Part shown: positions 27,826-36,861 of the stretch, one piece after another
Layout of the letters: each line of letters starts with the position of its first letter
Numbering within the stretch: position 1 is the first letter of the stretch
NCBI RefSeq assembly: GCF_900099645.1
Contig: NZ_FMTL01000001.1
Span: 124,001-188,000, forward strand
Reading direction: 5' to 3'
DNA from: Pseudomonas peli
Lineage (GTDB): Bacteria; Pseudomonadota; Gammaproteobacteria; Pseudomonadales; Pseudomonadaceae
DNA length: 64,000 nucleotides
Made by a program: the position numbers and the translations under genes
The notes under the pieces: model-generated
What the model was told of the DNA's origin: nothing
The model's input: the letters and a program-made list of their open reading frames with translations, nothing else
The model's database searches: none

Positions 27826-28755
27826 TTAAACCAGCTTCTCCAGCTCAGGTACAGCTTCGAACAGGTCAGCGACCAGACCGTAATCAGCCACCTGGAAGAT
27901 CGGCGCTTCTTCGTCCTTGTTGATCGCAACGATCACTTTGGAGTCTTTCATACCGGCCAGGTGCTGGATCGCGCCGGAGATACCGACGGCGATGTAAAGC
28001 TGCGGGGCAACAATCTTACCGGTCTGACCGACCTGCATGTCGTTCGGCACGAAACCAGCGTCGACTGCGGCGCGCGAGGCACCAACAGCGGCGCCCAGCT
28101 TGTCAGCCAGAGCGTACAGGTGCTTGAAGTTGTCACCGTTCTGCATACCGCGGCCGCCGGAAACGACGATCTTGGCAGCGGTCAGTTCAGGACGATCAGA
28201 CTTAGCCAGTTCTTCACCGACGAAAGCCGATTTGCCAGCGTCAGCTGCGCCGCCAACGGCTTCAACTGCAGCGGAACCGCCTTCAGCAGCAACCGGGTCG
28301 AAACCAGTGGCACGCACGGTGATCACTTTAACGGCAGCGGAAGACTGCACGGTGGCGATGGCGTTACCGGCGTAGATCGGACGCTTGAAAGTGTCAGCGC
28401 TTTCAACAGCGATGATTTCCGAGATCTGATCAACGTCCAGCGCAGCGGCAACGCGCGGCAGGATGTTCTTACCATTGCTGGTAGCAGCAGCCAGGATGTG
28501 GCTGTAGCCCTTGCCCAGTTCGGCAACCAGCGGCGCAACGTTTTCCGGCAGCTGATGCGCGAAAGCAGCGTTGTCAGCAACCAGTACTTTGGCCACGCCA
28601 GCAATCTTGCCAGCAGCATCGGCAGCAGCGCCGCACGCGGAGCCGGCTACCAGAACGTGGATGTCACCACCGATCTTCGCGGCAGCTGCAACAGTGTTCA
28701 GCGTGGCGGGAGCCAGGGCGGCATTGGTGTGTTCAGCGATAACCAGGATAGTCAT
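27826..28755 (-). CDS. etfA: Electron transfer flavoprotein, alpha subunit
   Basis: About 309 residues. The C-terminal FAD-binding domain shows [22 protein letters not shown] and [12 protein letters not shown], with [11 protein letters not shown] near the end. With EtfB it accepts electrons from acyl-CoA dehydrogenases and passes them to ETF-quinone oxidoreductase. Its ATG directly follows the etfB TAA with no spacer, so the subunits are translationally linked. Confidence 0.97.
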   Translation of the reverse strand: MTILVIAEHTNAALAPATLNTVAAAAKIGGDIHVLVAGSACGAAADAAGKIAGVAKVLVADNAAFAHQLPENVAPLVAELGKGYSHILAAATSNGKNILPRVAAALDVDQISEIIAVESADTFKRPIYAGNAIATVQSSAAVKVITVRATGFDPVAAEGGSAAVEAVGGAADAGKSAFVGEELAKSDRPELTAAKIVVSGGRGMQNGDNFKHLYALADKLGAAVGASRAAVDAGFVPNDMQVGQTGKIVAPQLYIAVGISGAIQHLAGMKDSKVIVAINKDEEAPIFQVADYGLVADLFEAVPELEKLV

Positions 28756-29505
28756 TTAGATTACCTTCGCCTCGTTCTTCAGTTTCTCGACCAGTTCAGC
28801 CACGGACTTGACCTTGATGCCGGCGCTACGAGTAGCAGGCGCTTCGACTTTCAAGGTTTTCACGGTAGAAGCGGTGGAAACACCCAGGTCGCCCGGGGTA
28901 ACGGTTTCCAGCGGCTTCTTCTTGGCTTTCATGATGTTCGGCAGCGACGCATAACGCGGCTCGTTCAGACGCAGGTCAGTGGTCACGATGGCCGGCAGGC
29001 TCAACGCAACGGTCTGCAGACCGCCGTCGATTTCGCGGGTTACGTTGACCTTGTCACCGGCAACTTCCACTTTGGAAGCGAAGGTGCCCTGGCCGAAACC
29101 AGTCAGCGCGCCCAGCATCTGGCCAGTTTGGTTGTTGTCGCTGTCGATGGCCTGCTTGCCCATGATGACCAGCTGAGGCTGCTCTTTATCAACAACAGCT
29201 TTGAGCAGTTTGGCCACAGCCAAAGAGTTCAGCTCGTCGGCAGACTCAACCAGGATGGCACGGTCAGCACCCAGCGCCAGTGCGGTACGCAGCTGCTCTT
29301 GTGCAGTGGCCGGGCCGATGGTGACGACAACGATCTCGCTCGCCACACCTTTTTCTTTCAGGCGTACAGCTTCTTCCACGGCGATTTCGCAGAAAGGGTT
29401 CATCGACATCTTGACGTTGGCAAGATCAACGCCGCTGTTGTCCGCTTTGACGCGAACTTTGACGTTGTAGTCGACCACTCGTTTGACAGCTACAAGAACC
29501 TTCAT
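28756..29505 (-). CDS. etfB: Electron transfer flavoprotein, beta subunit
   Basis: About 249 residues from ATG 29505, with GAGG upstream ([19 protein letters not shown]). The AMP-binding beta subunit pattern is present: [16 protein letters not shown], and the ETF-beta signature region [21 protein letters not shown] near 190-210. First gene of the etfBA operon. Its promoter faces away from the ETF-QO gene across a 320-bp gap holding a PsrA-type box. Confidence 0.97.
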   Translation of the reverse strand: MKVLVAVKRVVDYNVKVRVKADNSGVDLANVKMSMNPFCEIAVEEAVRLKEKGVASEIVVVTIGPATAQEQLRTALALGADRAILVESADELNSLAVAKLLKAVVDKEQPQLVIMGKQAIDSDNNQTGQMLGALTGFGQGTFASKVEVAGDKVNVTREIDGGLQTVALSLPAIVTTDLRLNEPRYASLPNIMKAKKKPLETVTPGDLGVSTASTVKTLKVEAPATRSAGIKVKSVAELVEKLKNEAKVI

Positions 29506-29709
29506 GGATTCCTCGTTACTCTCCGGTGAATAAGAATGTCGCCAGAAGCGAACATGGCGGGAACTGCAGACCGGCCGGAACCGGGAGTCAACCAATAACG
29601 GCAGACACAAAACCGCCCGTATCTTGACCGCACGACCTAGACTGGTCAATACAACGAAGCGGCCAATCGTCAGCGATGTAGTAAGATTCTAACAGCCCTA
29701 CAGAAAATT

Positions 29710-29723
29710 CAAACAAACGTTTG
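29710..29723. promoter_or_regulatory. PsrA-type operator
   Basis: CAAAC-AAAC-GTTTG fits the reported PsrA consensus of (G/C)AAAC, 2-4 bp, GTTTG(C/G). It lies in the 320-bp gap between etfBA and ETF-QO, just upstream of the ETF-QO -35. PsrA is a fatty-acid-responsive TetR-type regulator in Pseudomonas known to control beta-oxidation genes. The rest of this gap holds no open frame of note. Confidence 0.7.
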
Positions 29724-29725
29724 TA

Positions 29726-29754
29726 TTGGCCCATTCGAAGGGTCTGGATATAAT
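29726..29754 (+). promoter_or_regulatory. Sigma-70 promoter of the ETF-QO gene
   Basis: -35 TTGGCC (29726-29731), 17-bp spacer and a perfect -10 TATAAT (29749-29754). Transcription should start near 29761, giving a leader of about 65 nt. Confidence 0.75.
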
Positions 29755-29825
29755 GCGCCAGCATCGCTCACGGAACGAGCTCGATCGCCAAATAAAATTA
29801 GAGAGCCCTGAGTAGGAGATAGCCT

Positions 29826-31490
29826 GTGGAACGCGAATTTATGGAATTCGACGTCGTCATCGTCGGCGCCGGCCCAGCTGGTTTGTCCGCCGCCTGCCGA
29901 CTGAAGCAGAAAGCCGCCGAAGCCGGCAAAGAAATCAGCGTCTGCGTGGTCGAAAAAGGCTCCGAAGTCGGCGCGCACATTCTTTCAGGCGCGGTGTTCG
30001 AGCCGCGCGCACTGAATGAACTGTTCCCAGACTGGAAAGAGCTCGGCGCCCCGCTGAACACTCCAGTCAAGCGTGACGACATTTACGTTCTCAAGAATGC
30101 CGAGAAAGCCTCCAAGGTTCCGGACTTCTTCGTACCCAAGACCATGCACAACCATGGCAACTACATCATTTCCCTGGGCAACCTGTGCCGCTGGCTGGCG
30201 CAGCAGGCGGAAAACCTCGGCGTAGAAATCTACCCGGGCTTCGCCGCTCAGGAAGCACTGATCAACGAAGAAGGCGCGGTCTACGGCATTCTCACTGGTG
30301 ATCTGGGTGTGGACCGCGAAGGTCACCCGAAAGAGGGTTACTACACCCCAGGCATGGAACTGCGCGCCAAGTACACGCTGTTCGCCGAAGGTTGCCGCGG
30401 CCATATCGGCAAGCAGCTGATTAAAAAATTCAACCTCGACTCCGAAGCCGATGCTCAGCATTACGGCATCGGCATCAAGGAAATCTGGGACATCGACCCT
30501 GCCAAGCACGAGCAAGGCCTGGTGGTACACACCGCCGGCTGGCCATTAGATATCGTTGCTAGCGAAAACACCGGCGGCTCCTTCCTCTATCACCTGGAAA
30601 ACAACCAAGTGGTAGTCGGCCTGATCGTCGACCTGTCGTACAGCAACCCGCACCTGTCGCCGTTCGATGAGTTCCAGCGCTACAAGCATCACCCGGTGAT
30701 TGCTCAGTACCTAGAAGGCGGCAAGCGCGTCGCTTACGGTGCTCGCGCCATCTGCAAAGGCGGCCTCAACTCGCTGCCGAAGATGGTTTTCAACGGCGGC
30801 GCGCTGATCGGCTGCGACCTCGGCACCCTGAACTTCGCCAAGATCAAGGGCAGCCACACTGCCATGAAATCCGGCATGCTCGCTGCTGACGCTGTGGCTG
30901 ACGCGCTGTTTGCAGGCAAGGAAGGCGGCGACCAGCTGACCGGCTATGTCGACGCATTCAAAGCCAGCTGGCTGTACGACGAGCTGTTCCGCAGCCGTAA
31001 CTTCGGCCCAGCGCTGCACAAGTTCGGCCCGCTGGTTGGCGGCGGCTTCAACTGGCTCGACCAGAACATCTTCGGTGGCAAGATCCCGTTCACCCTGCAC
31101 GACACCAAGCCGGATTACGCCTGCTTGAAGCCGGCTGCAGAGACGCAGAAGATCAGCTACCCGAAACCCGATGGCAAGCTCAGCTTCGACAAGCTCAGCT
31201 CGGTATTCCTCTCCAACACCAACCATGAAGAGGAACAACCCTGCCACCTGAAGCTCACCGACCCGAGCATTCCGCTGGGCAAGAACCTGCCAATGTACGA
31301 CGAACCGGCGCAGCGCTACTGCCCGGCCGGCGTTTACGAAATCGTCACCAAGGAAGATGGCGAGCAGAAGTTCCAGATCAACGCGCAGAACTGCGTGCAC
31401 TGCAAAACCTGTGACATCAAGGACCCTGCCCAGAACATCAACTGGGTGGCCCCTGAAGGGACAGGCGGGCCTAACTACCCCAACATGTAA
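29826..31490 (+). CDS. Electron transfer flavoprotein-ubiquinone oxidoreductase
   Basis: About 554 residues from GTG 29826, with AGGAG 7 nt upstream. The N-terminal FAD-binding motif is VIVGAGPAGLSAA; a ubiquinone/membrane-associated middle follows; the C-terminal 4Fe-4S ferredoxin-like domain has Cys in YCPAG and CVHCKTCDIKDP. It takes electrons from reduced ETF into the quinone pool at the inner membrane, completing the route from dehydrogenases such as AtuD. Downstream is a strong terminator. Confidence 0.96.
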   Translation: MEREFMEFDVVIVGAGPAGLSAACRLKQKAAEAGKEISVCVVEKGSEVGAHILSGAVFEPRALNELFPDWKELGAPLNTPVKRDDIYVLKNAEKASKVPDFFVPKTMHNHGNYIISLGNLCRWLAQQAENLGVEIYPGFAAQEALINEEGAVYGILTGDLGVDREGHPKEGYYTPGMELRAKYTLFAEGCRGHIGKQLIKKFNLDSEADAQHYGIGIKEIWDIDPAKHEQGLVVHTAGWPLDIVASENTGGSFLYHLENNQVVVGLIVDLSYSNPHLSPFDEFQRYKHHPVIAQYLEGGKRVAYGARAICKGGLNSLPKMVFNGGALIGCDLGTLNFAKIKGSHTAMKSGMLAADAVADALFAGKEGGDQLTGYVDAFKASWLYDELFRSRNFGPALHKFGPLVGGGFNWLDQNIFGGKIPFTLHDTKPDYACLKPAAETQKISYPKPDGKLSFDKLSSVFLSNTNHEEEQPCHLKLTDPSIPLGKNLPMYDEPAQRYCPAGVYEIVTKEDGEQKFQINAQNCVHCKTCDIKDPAQNINWVAPEGTGGPNYPNM

Positions 31491-31495
31491 GACAC

Positions 31496-31523
31496 AAAAA
31501 AGGCTCCCTCGGGAGCCTTTTTT
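31496..31523. terminator. Intrinsic terminator after ETF-QO
   Basis: A strong stem AAAAAAGGCTCCC / GGGAGCCTTTTTT with a very short loop lies 5 bp past the ETF-QO stop. The flanking A- and T-runs let it serve the converging DUF1285 gene too. Confidence 0.9.
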
Positions 31524-31558
31524 ATTGCGCTGAATACAACCGCCAGCGGGAGAGCCGA

Positions 31559-32128
31559 TCAGTCCGGCTGCGGCCCAATGGGGAAGAATTCACCAGCGCT
31601 CCACACACCCAGCCAGGTCTTGCCATTGATCTCGCGTGGTACCGCCAGCTCGACCAGCTGATAAAACACATTACGGTGGATCAGCGCTTCAAGATTGCTG
31701 CGTACCAATACATAGGGCGCCGGTTCTTCGGTCACAGCATCCAGATCGACCCGCAGCGGGTGTTCGGCACCTGCCACCACCTCATCCTCGACATTGGTGA
31801 CAAAGCGCAGCAGCTGCGCCTCGCCCTCATCTTCTACCTGCAGACTGACCGCGACAAAGGGCGCGTCATCCACCTGAATGCCGACCATTTCCACCGGTGT
31901 CACCAGCACGTACTTATCGCCATCGCGGCGAATGATGGTGGAAAACAGCTTGACCATCGGCTTGCGGCCAATCGGCGTCCCCATGTAATACCAGGTGCCA
32001 TCGCGTGCGATGCGCATGTCGATATCGCCACAGAACTCCGGGTGCCACAGGTGCACCGGTGGCAAGCCCTTGCCCTCGCCTTTGGGTATTTGCGCCAGCA
32101 GGTCGCCGGCCTTGCCTGTATCAGTCAT
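31559..32128 (-). CDS. DUF1285-family protein
   Basis: About 189 residues with no signal or membrane segment. The N-terminal block PPVHLWHPEFCGDIDMRIARDGTW and the following GTPIGRKPMVKLFSTI pattern are typical of DUF1285, a conserved family of unknown function in Pseudomonas and Vibrio. The start is ATG 32128, one codon after a possible GTG. It lies directly after the DUF4823 gene and is likely co-transcribed with it. Confidence 0.88.
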   Translation of the reverse strand: MTDTGKAGDLLAQIPKGEGKGLPPVHLWHPEFCGDIDMRIARDGTWYYMGTPIGRKPMVKLFSTIIRRDGDKYVLVTPVEMVGIQVDDAPFVAVSLQVEDEGEAQLLRFVTNVEDEVVAGAEHPLRVDLDAVTEEPAPYVLVRSNLEALIHRNVFYQLVELAVPREINGKTWLGVWSAGEFFPIGPQPD

Positions 32129-32131
32129 CAC

Positions 32132-32734
32132 TCAACGCCCCAAACCCAATAAACGCCGCGCATAATCTTGCAACGCCGGACCGATCAAGTCCTCAGGCTT
32201 GGCATCATAAAGCGTGAGGAAGCCTCCGCGGCTACGAATACGTGTGGTATCGACCAAATAGCGAGTATTGGTCTCGATCAGCATCAACTGAATCACCCCG
32301 CGATCAGTACCCAGACGGTCCAGCGCCTCCTGATCTTCCCACTCCTCCACCGTGCCGATACGGTCATCGGCATAGGCGAAACGGCTGTACAGCAGGTAAT
32401 GTGCACCCGCCTCGCGCGCCTCGGCCAGCGACTCGTCCAGACCTAATGGCGCCTTGGCGCGCTGCACCATGGGGAAGTACTCAACAAAGCCCTTGTAGGC
32501 TTCCTCGGCCACCACATTAGGCCGTGGATAGGCACCACCGGGCGGCACAAAATGTCCTTGGGCGACGTAGATGACGGAATCAGCCTGCAAACGCCACGGA
32601 CTGGCCCGACGCGTCTGGCTGTGATCCAGCACGCCCACATCACGCAACTGATAGATCGCCTCATCCGCCAGATCACTGGCCTTCATGCAACCGCTCAGCA
32701 GCACCACACCGATTATCAGCAACACACTACGCAT
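32132..32734 (-). CDS. DUF4823-family lipoprotein
   Basis: About 200 residues. The lipoprotein signal ends in LLSGCMK (Cys near residue 16). The body is DUF4823-like, with VIYVAQGHFVPPGGAYPRPN, then EAREAGAHYLLYSRFAYADDR and a late RSRGGFLTLY segment. Start ATG 32734 has GGGAG 7 nt upstream. A lipid-anchored envelope protein of unknown function, in an operon with the DUF1285 gene. Confidence 0.88.
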   Translation of the reverse strand: MRSVLLIIGVVLLSGCMKASDLADEAIYQLRDVGVLDHSQTRRASPWRLQADSVIYVAQGHFVPPGGAYPRPNVVAEEAYKGFVEYFPMVQRAKAPLGLDESLAEAREAGAHYLLYSRFAYADDRIGTVEEWEDQEALDRLGTDRGVIQLMLIETNTRYLVDTTRIRSRGGFLTLYDAKPEDLIGPALQDYARRLLGLGR

Positions 32735-32810
32735 CACGCATCTCCCGCAGCCGGTGACAGAAAACCGGCGGATAGAGCCCAGATGCAGATTTCACGCCAC
32801 CTGCTGCGCA

Positions 32811-33701
32811 TCAAAGCCCGCGCTGCCACTCCTGACGTAACCGCGCCTGTTGCGGCTGCTCGATGGCCTGTCGTACCTGTGCCAGCAGACGCTGTTTGTC
32901 AGCGCCAAGAGTGCCCTTGAGCACCAAATAGTTGGAGGCATGGTCACTGCGGAATACCGTATCGCGCAGCTCCAACCTCTGTAGCAGTCGCTCCACTTCA
33001 ACAAACAGCTGCTGCTGACCGAGCGGCCGGAAGTCGGCAAACCCTTCGCGAAACCGCGCCTCACCAGTCGGAAAACTCACCACCAGGGTCGAGAGAAATT
33101 CCGGCTGCGATTCATTCATCAAACGCGCCGAATTATCCGCATGCTGCTCACTCAAGCTTGTGCCGCCGAGGCCATTTAGTATCATCACCGAACGGGTGAT
33201 GCCAGCCTGGCCAAGCTTGTCCAGTGCACTGAGGCTCGACTCGTAGGTTTCGCCTTTGTTAACCCGTGCCAGCACCTCTTCATCACCCGACTCGCAGCCC
33301 ACATAGGCCATGCGCAGGCCGGCATCGGCCAGCTCCTTGAGCTCATCCACGGACTTCTTGCGCAGGTTGCGCGGCAGGCAGTAACTCGACACTCGTTCGA
33401 CTTCTGGCATGTGCTCGCGAATCGCTTGCAGAATGCTCAACAAGCGTCGTGTCGGCAGCACCAGGGCGTCACCATCGGCTAGAAAAACCCGCTGCACGAT
33501 CATCTTCTCGCCGGTCAGGCGAATCTCGTCGAGCACCTGCGCCTCATCGCGGGCGCGGAATTTCTTCTGTTCCTGAGTGTACATTTCACAGAACGTGCAC
33601 TTATTCCAAGAGCAACCATTGGTCACAGGCAGGATCAGCGAATGGGCTTCGCTGGGCGGGCGGAACACCGGTTCGATATAGCTGATGGGGAAATCTTGCA
33701 T
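32811..33701 (-). CDS. Radical SAM protein
   Basis: About 296 residues. The iron-sulphur motif reads CSWNKCTFC, a CX4CX2C spacing that differs from the usual CX3CX2C. After it come the SAM-binding elements VFLADGDALVLP, YVGCESGDEEVLARVNKGE and the later MILNGLGGTS. The fold is the core radical SAM barrel with a short C-terminal extension; the reaction is unknown. ATG 33701 is preferred over GTG 33710. It lies on the same strand as moaA upstream, 28 bp away. Confidence 0.85.
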   Translation of the reverse strand: MQDFPISYIEPVFRPPSEAHSLILPVTNGCSWNKCTFCEMYTQEQKKFRARDEAQVLDEIRLTGEKMIVQRVFLADGDALVLPTRRLLSILQAIREHMPEVERVSSYCLPRNLRKKSVDELKELADAGLRMAYVGCESGDEEVLARVNKGETYESSLSALDKLGQAGITRSVMILNGLGGTSLSEQHADNSARLMNESQPEFLSTLVVSFPTGEARFREGFADFRPLGQQQLFVEVERLLQRLELRDTVFRSDHASNYLVLKGTLGADKQRLLAQVRQAIEQPQQARLRQEWQRGL

Positions 33702-33728
33702 GGTCTTCACTCAAGGCAGGTGGCGATC

Positions 33729-34697
33729 TTAGCCGCCAATAATCTTCATCACAGTCGCACCGCCAGAGAATGCCAGATCTTGTTTGTCACCCAGCGCCTT
33801 GACCAACAGGCCTTGCAACGCAGGCAACGCCTGGTGGCGCGGTTTTTCGAGCAAATCGCCCACATAGTGGCGATTACTCGATGACAGGCAGCCATGCAGC
33901 CAGCCGGTCGAGGACAGGCGCAGCCGCGAGCAGGTACGGCAGAACGGCACACTTTCATTGGCGATCACACCGAAGTGGCCCACTTCAGGAATGGCGAAAC
34001 GCAGCGCGGTGGCATCCAGCGGCGCGTGCGCCTGAATATAGTCGTAGCGGCTGCCGATCAGCGCCAACAGCTCCGGCATGCCGACAAACTGGCGCTGGAA
34101 GCTATTTCCGTCACGGGCCAGATGGCCCATGCGCATCAGCTCGATAAAGCGCAGCTCGAAGCCATTGGCCAGGCAGTAGTCGAGCAGTGGCAGCACCTGA
34201 TCAAGGTTCTGCCCACGCAACGGCACCATATTGACCTTGATTTGCATCCCTGCCGCGCGCGCTTGCTGCAGGCCATCGAGCACTGTCGCCAGATCGCCGC
34301 CACGGGCAATGGTGCGAAATGCCGCAGCGTCGAGGGTGTCCAGAGAAATATTCAAGCGGCGGATGCCGCATTCGAGCAGCAGCGGCAGCTTGCGCGCCAG
34401 CAGCTGGCCATTGCTGGTTAAGCTGATATCGGCCAAACCGAGCTGACTGACGCCGCGCAAAAAAGCGTCGAGTTTGGGGCTAACCAGCGGCTCACCGCCG
34501 GTGATGCGCAAGCGCTCAATACCGGCGGCTTCGATCAGATAGGCCACGCCACACAGCATGGCCTCGGCCGAGAGCTCGTCCTGAGCGGCTACGAGCCGCT
34601 TACCATCGGGCACGCAGTAGGTGCAGGCATAGTTGCAGGCGGCGGTCAGGCTGATCCGCAGATTGCGAAAGCGCCTGCCCTGGCGGTCAACGATCAT
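33729..34697 (-). CDS. moaA: GTP 3',8-cyclase MoaA (molybdenum cofactor)
   Basis: About 322 residues from ATG 34697, with GGAG upstream. The N-terminal CNYACTYC radical SAM cluster, the GGEPLV SAM motif, the C-terminal second cluster FCRTCSRLRL..GWLHGC, and the terminal Gly-Gly (KIIGG) that reaches the active site are all present. It starts molybdenum cofactor synthesis by rearranging GTP with MoaC. No other moa gene is adjacent here, so it may be one of several moaA copies. Confidence 0.93.
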   Translation of the reverse strand: MIVDRQGRRFRNLRISLTAACNYACTYCVPDGKRLVAAQDELSAEAMLCGVAYLIEAAGIERLRITGGEPLVSPKLDAFLRGVSQLGLADISLTSNGQLLARKLPLLLECGIRRLNISLDTLDAAAFRTIARGGDLATVLDGLQQARAAGMQIKVNMVPLRGQNLDQVLPLLDYCLANGFELRFIELMRMGHLARDGNSFQRQFVGMPELLALIGSRYDYIQAHAPLDATALRFAIPEVGHFGVIANESVPFCRTCSRLRLSSTGWLHGCLSSSNRHYVGDLLEKPRHQALPALQGLLVKALGDKQDLAFSGGATVMKIIGG

Positions 34698-34776
34698 GCA
34701 TGACTCCAGCAAAGGTAGGCGCCGAGTATAGGGGCGCCGCCAACGCAGCAGATTCGTTATCCACCCGCTGAATACC

Positions 34777-35415
34777 TCAGCTAGCCGGGGTGTCGCCCTC
34801 ACGCTTGCGCTTGTTGCCCATGCGCACGCCGATATCCATGAGGAACTGGAAGAAACCTTCCTGATCTTCCAGCACGTTGCTCCAGAACGGCGAGTGATAC
34901 AGCGCCACAGCGCCGTGCACCAACGCCCAGGCCGCGCAGTAATGGAAGTACGGTGGCACGTCTTCCAGCTTGCCTTCGGCGATGCGGCCCTTGATCAGCT
35001 GGGTCAAACGCTCAAAGTTGGAGGCGCGGATCTTGTGCAGTTGCTCGACCATCTCCGGCACTTGGTTGCCTTTAACTACCTTTTCTTCCAGACGGTCAAA
35101 CAGGCGGTAGCGCTGCGGATCGCGCATGCGGAACTCGAAGTAGGCGCGTGACAGGGCTTCTTTGTCACGGTCGACATCGGCCGAGTGCAGCAGCTCGTTG
35201 AGATCGCGCTCATAGTCGAGCATCAGGCGCAGGTAGATCTCCGCCTTGGACTTGAAGTGTTTGTAGATGGTGCCTTTGCCAATACCAACCGTGTCGGCAA
35301 TCATCTCCACAGTCACGCTGTCTTCACCCTGATCGAGGAAGAGCTTCAGTGCTGTGTCGAGAATTTCCTGTTCGCGGCGGCGAAACTCACGGACCTTGCG
35401 GGGTTCTTTATGCAT
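34777..35415 (-). CDS. TetR-family transcriptional regulator
   Basis: About 212 residues. The N-terminal TetR helix-turn-helix is clear (ILDTALKLFLDQGEDSVTVEMIADTVGIG..GTIYKHFKSK, about 18-62), followed by a helical ligand domain (Phe/Tyr-rich YFHYCAAWALVHGAVALYHSPF). It is divergent from the class V aminotransferase-fold gene, 76 bp away, so it may control that gene and itself. By synteny it matches P. aeruginosa PA2957. Ligand unknown. Confidence 0.88.
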   Translation of the reverse strand: MHKEPRKVREFRRREQEILDTALKLFLDQGEDSVTVEMIADTVGIGKGTIYKHFKSKAEIYLRLMLDYERDLNELLHSADVDRDKEALSRAYFEFRMRDPQRYRLFDRLEEKVVKGNQVPEMVEQLHKIRASNFERLTQLIKGRIAEGKLEDVPPYFHYCAAWALVHGAVALYHSPFWSNVLEDQEGFFQFLMDIGVRMGNKRKREGDTPAS

Positions 35416-35491
35416 AAAAGGACTACGGGGTCAAAAAAACGAAGGCGCGTATTATGCCTAACTAACGGCAAATTGCACGGATCATCCGACC

Positions 35492-36625
35492 ATGTACGCA
35501 GTTCATGACGAGTTTCCGCAACTTCCCGGCCTGCGCTATCTGAACCACGCAGCCGTTTCTCCTTGGCCACAACGGGCCGTCGATGCGGTTAGCCGCTTCG
35601 CCAGCGAGAATGCCCGCACCGGCGCCCGCGACTACCCGGCCTGGCTGCAAGTCGAGCGGCGCCTGCGTGAGCGCCTACAGCGTTTGCTCAACGCACCCTC
35701 GCATAGCGATATCGCGCTGGTGAAAAACACCTCAGAAGCCTTGTCCTTTGTCGCCTTCGGCCTGGATTGGCGGCCTGGCGATCAAGTGGTGATCAGCGAC
35801 GAAGAATTCCCCTCCAACCGGATTGTCTGGGAAGCGCTCGCACCTCAGGGCGTCGAAGTCGTGCAGGTCAATCTGCATCAGGGTGATGCCGAAGCAGCAC
35901 TACTCGCCGCCTGTGGTCCGCGCACCCGGCTGATGGCGATCAGCGCCGTGCAGTACGCCAGCGGTTTGCGTTTGGATCTGCCGCGCCTAGGCCAGGGCTG
36001 CGAGGCACGCAGCGTGCTGCTGTGCATCGATGCGATCCAGCAGCTCGGCGCCCTGCCCTTCGATGTGCAGGCCAGCCAATGCGCCTTTGCCATGGCCGAC
36101 GGCCATAAATGGTTGCTCGGCCCGGAAGGCCTTGGGGTGTTCTATTGCCGCAGCGACCTGCGTGCGCAGCTCAAGCTGCATGAATACGGCTGGCATATGC
36201 TCGAACATGCCGGCGACTACCAGCGCACCAGCTGGGAACCCGCCCAGAGCGCTCGGCGTTTTGAATGCGGCAGCCCGAACATGCTCGGTGCGATGGCGCT
36301 GGAAGCCAGCCTTTCGCTGCTGGAAGAAGTGGGTATGACGGCGGTCGAAAACGCACTGCAGGAGCGCATGCAATGGCTACTGGATGGGCTGAGCAAAATC
36401 TCTGGCGCGCACTTGCACAGCGCCGTGGAACGCCAGCAGCGCGCCGGCATCCTGACTTTCAGCCTGGATGGCTGGGACAATTCGGCGTTGTTCAGTCAAC
36501 TGAAACAGCAGCAGGTGATCTGTGCGCAACGCGGCGCGGGTATCCGCCTGTCGCCTCATTTCTACACAGAACCTCGGGTCATTGAGGAGGCATTGGCGCT
36601 GCTGCAGCAGTTGGCGACTGCTTGA
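35492..36625 (+). CDS. Class V aminotransferase-fold PLP enzyme (cysteine desulfurase-like)
   Basis: About 377 residues. The class V fold is shown by LNHAAVSPWP near the start, VKNTSEALSFVAFGL, the SDEEFPSN segment, and the PLP lysine K206 in ADGHKWLLGPEG. Late motifs FECGSPNMLG and GIRLSPHFYT complete the active site. Members include cysteine desulfurases, selenocysteine lyases and isopenicillin epimerase-like enzymes; the substrate cannot be settled. It is divergent from a TetR gene and is followed by the sRNA locus. Confidence 0.85.
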   Translation: MYAVHDEFPQLPGLRYLNHAAVSPWPQRAVDAVSRFASENARTGARDYPAWLQVERRLRERLQRLLNAPSHSDIALVKNTSEALSFVAFGLDWRPGDQVVISDEEFPSNRIVWEALAPQGVEVVQVNLHQGDAEAALLAACGPRTRLMAISAVQYASGLRLDLPRLGQGCEARSVLLCIDAIQQLGALPFDVQASQCAFAMADGHKWLLGPEGLGVFYCRSDLRAQLKLHEYGWHMLEHAGDYQRTSWEPAQSARRFECGSPNMLGAMALEASLSLLEEVGMTAVENALQERMQWLLDGLSKISGAHLHSAVERQQRAGILTFSLDGWDNSALFSQLKQQQVICAQRGAGIRLSPHFYTEPRVIEEALALLQQLATA

Positions 36626-36702
36626 GGACTCAGCAGCGCGATCTGTATTCCAAATCCGTTTAAGAATGACGGCAAACGGCCTGGACGTTCGGCAATCTTC
36701 AC

Positions 36703-36709
36703 CAATACT
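36703..36709 (+). promoter_or_regulatory. -10 element of the rgsA-type sRNA (RpoS-like)
   Basis: CAATACT is close to the RpoS-type -10 CTATACT and lies 7 bp before the predicted RNA start. No clear -35 is seen, as is common for RpoS promoters. Confidence 0.5.
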
Positions 36710-36715
36710 GAGGAT

Positions 36716-36832
36716 TACTGGTGTGCGGCGTATCCCCCAAGCGCCCCGCCAGGCAAGGTACCGTGGACCGCGTACCTTGATTTACTCCTAATGGTCTTAA
36801 CCCGGTCTCATCCCCCAGAGGCCGGGTTTTTT
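36716..36832 (+). ncRNA. rgsA: RgsA-type regulatory small RNA
   Basis: A roughly 117-nt region between the class V gene and tatD with no open reading frame. It has an RpoS-like -10 upstream, a perfect internal stem CAAGGTAC (36754-36761) / GTACCTTG (36772-36779), two C-rich ATCCCCCA stretches able to bind ribosome sites, and a terminal hairpin with a T-run. From memory, P. aeruginosa encodes RgsA at the same place (between PA2958 and tatD), about 120 nt long and RpoS/GacA-linked. Ends are estimated from the sequence only. Confidence 0.75.
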
Positions 36833-36834
36833 TT
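36799..36834 (+). terminator. Intrinsic terminator of the sRNA
   Basis: The stem AACCCGGTCTC / GAGGCCGGGTT (one G-T pair) is followed by eight Ts on the plus strand only. It ends the sRNA transcript; the convergent tatD gene lies just beyond. Confidence 0.88.
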
Positions 36835-36861
36835 GCCCGCAGCTTTATATGGCTACTGCTA

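Noticed and set aside
27961-29529. A 522-codon open frame on the plus strand opposite etfA and etfB
   Set aside because: It runs across both conserved ETF genes on the other strand, and its protein shows no family features.
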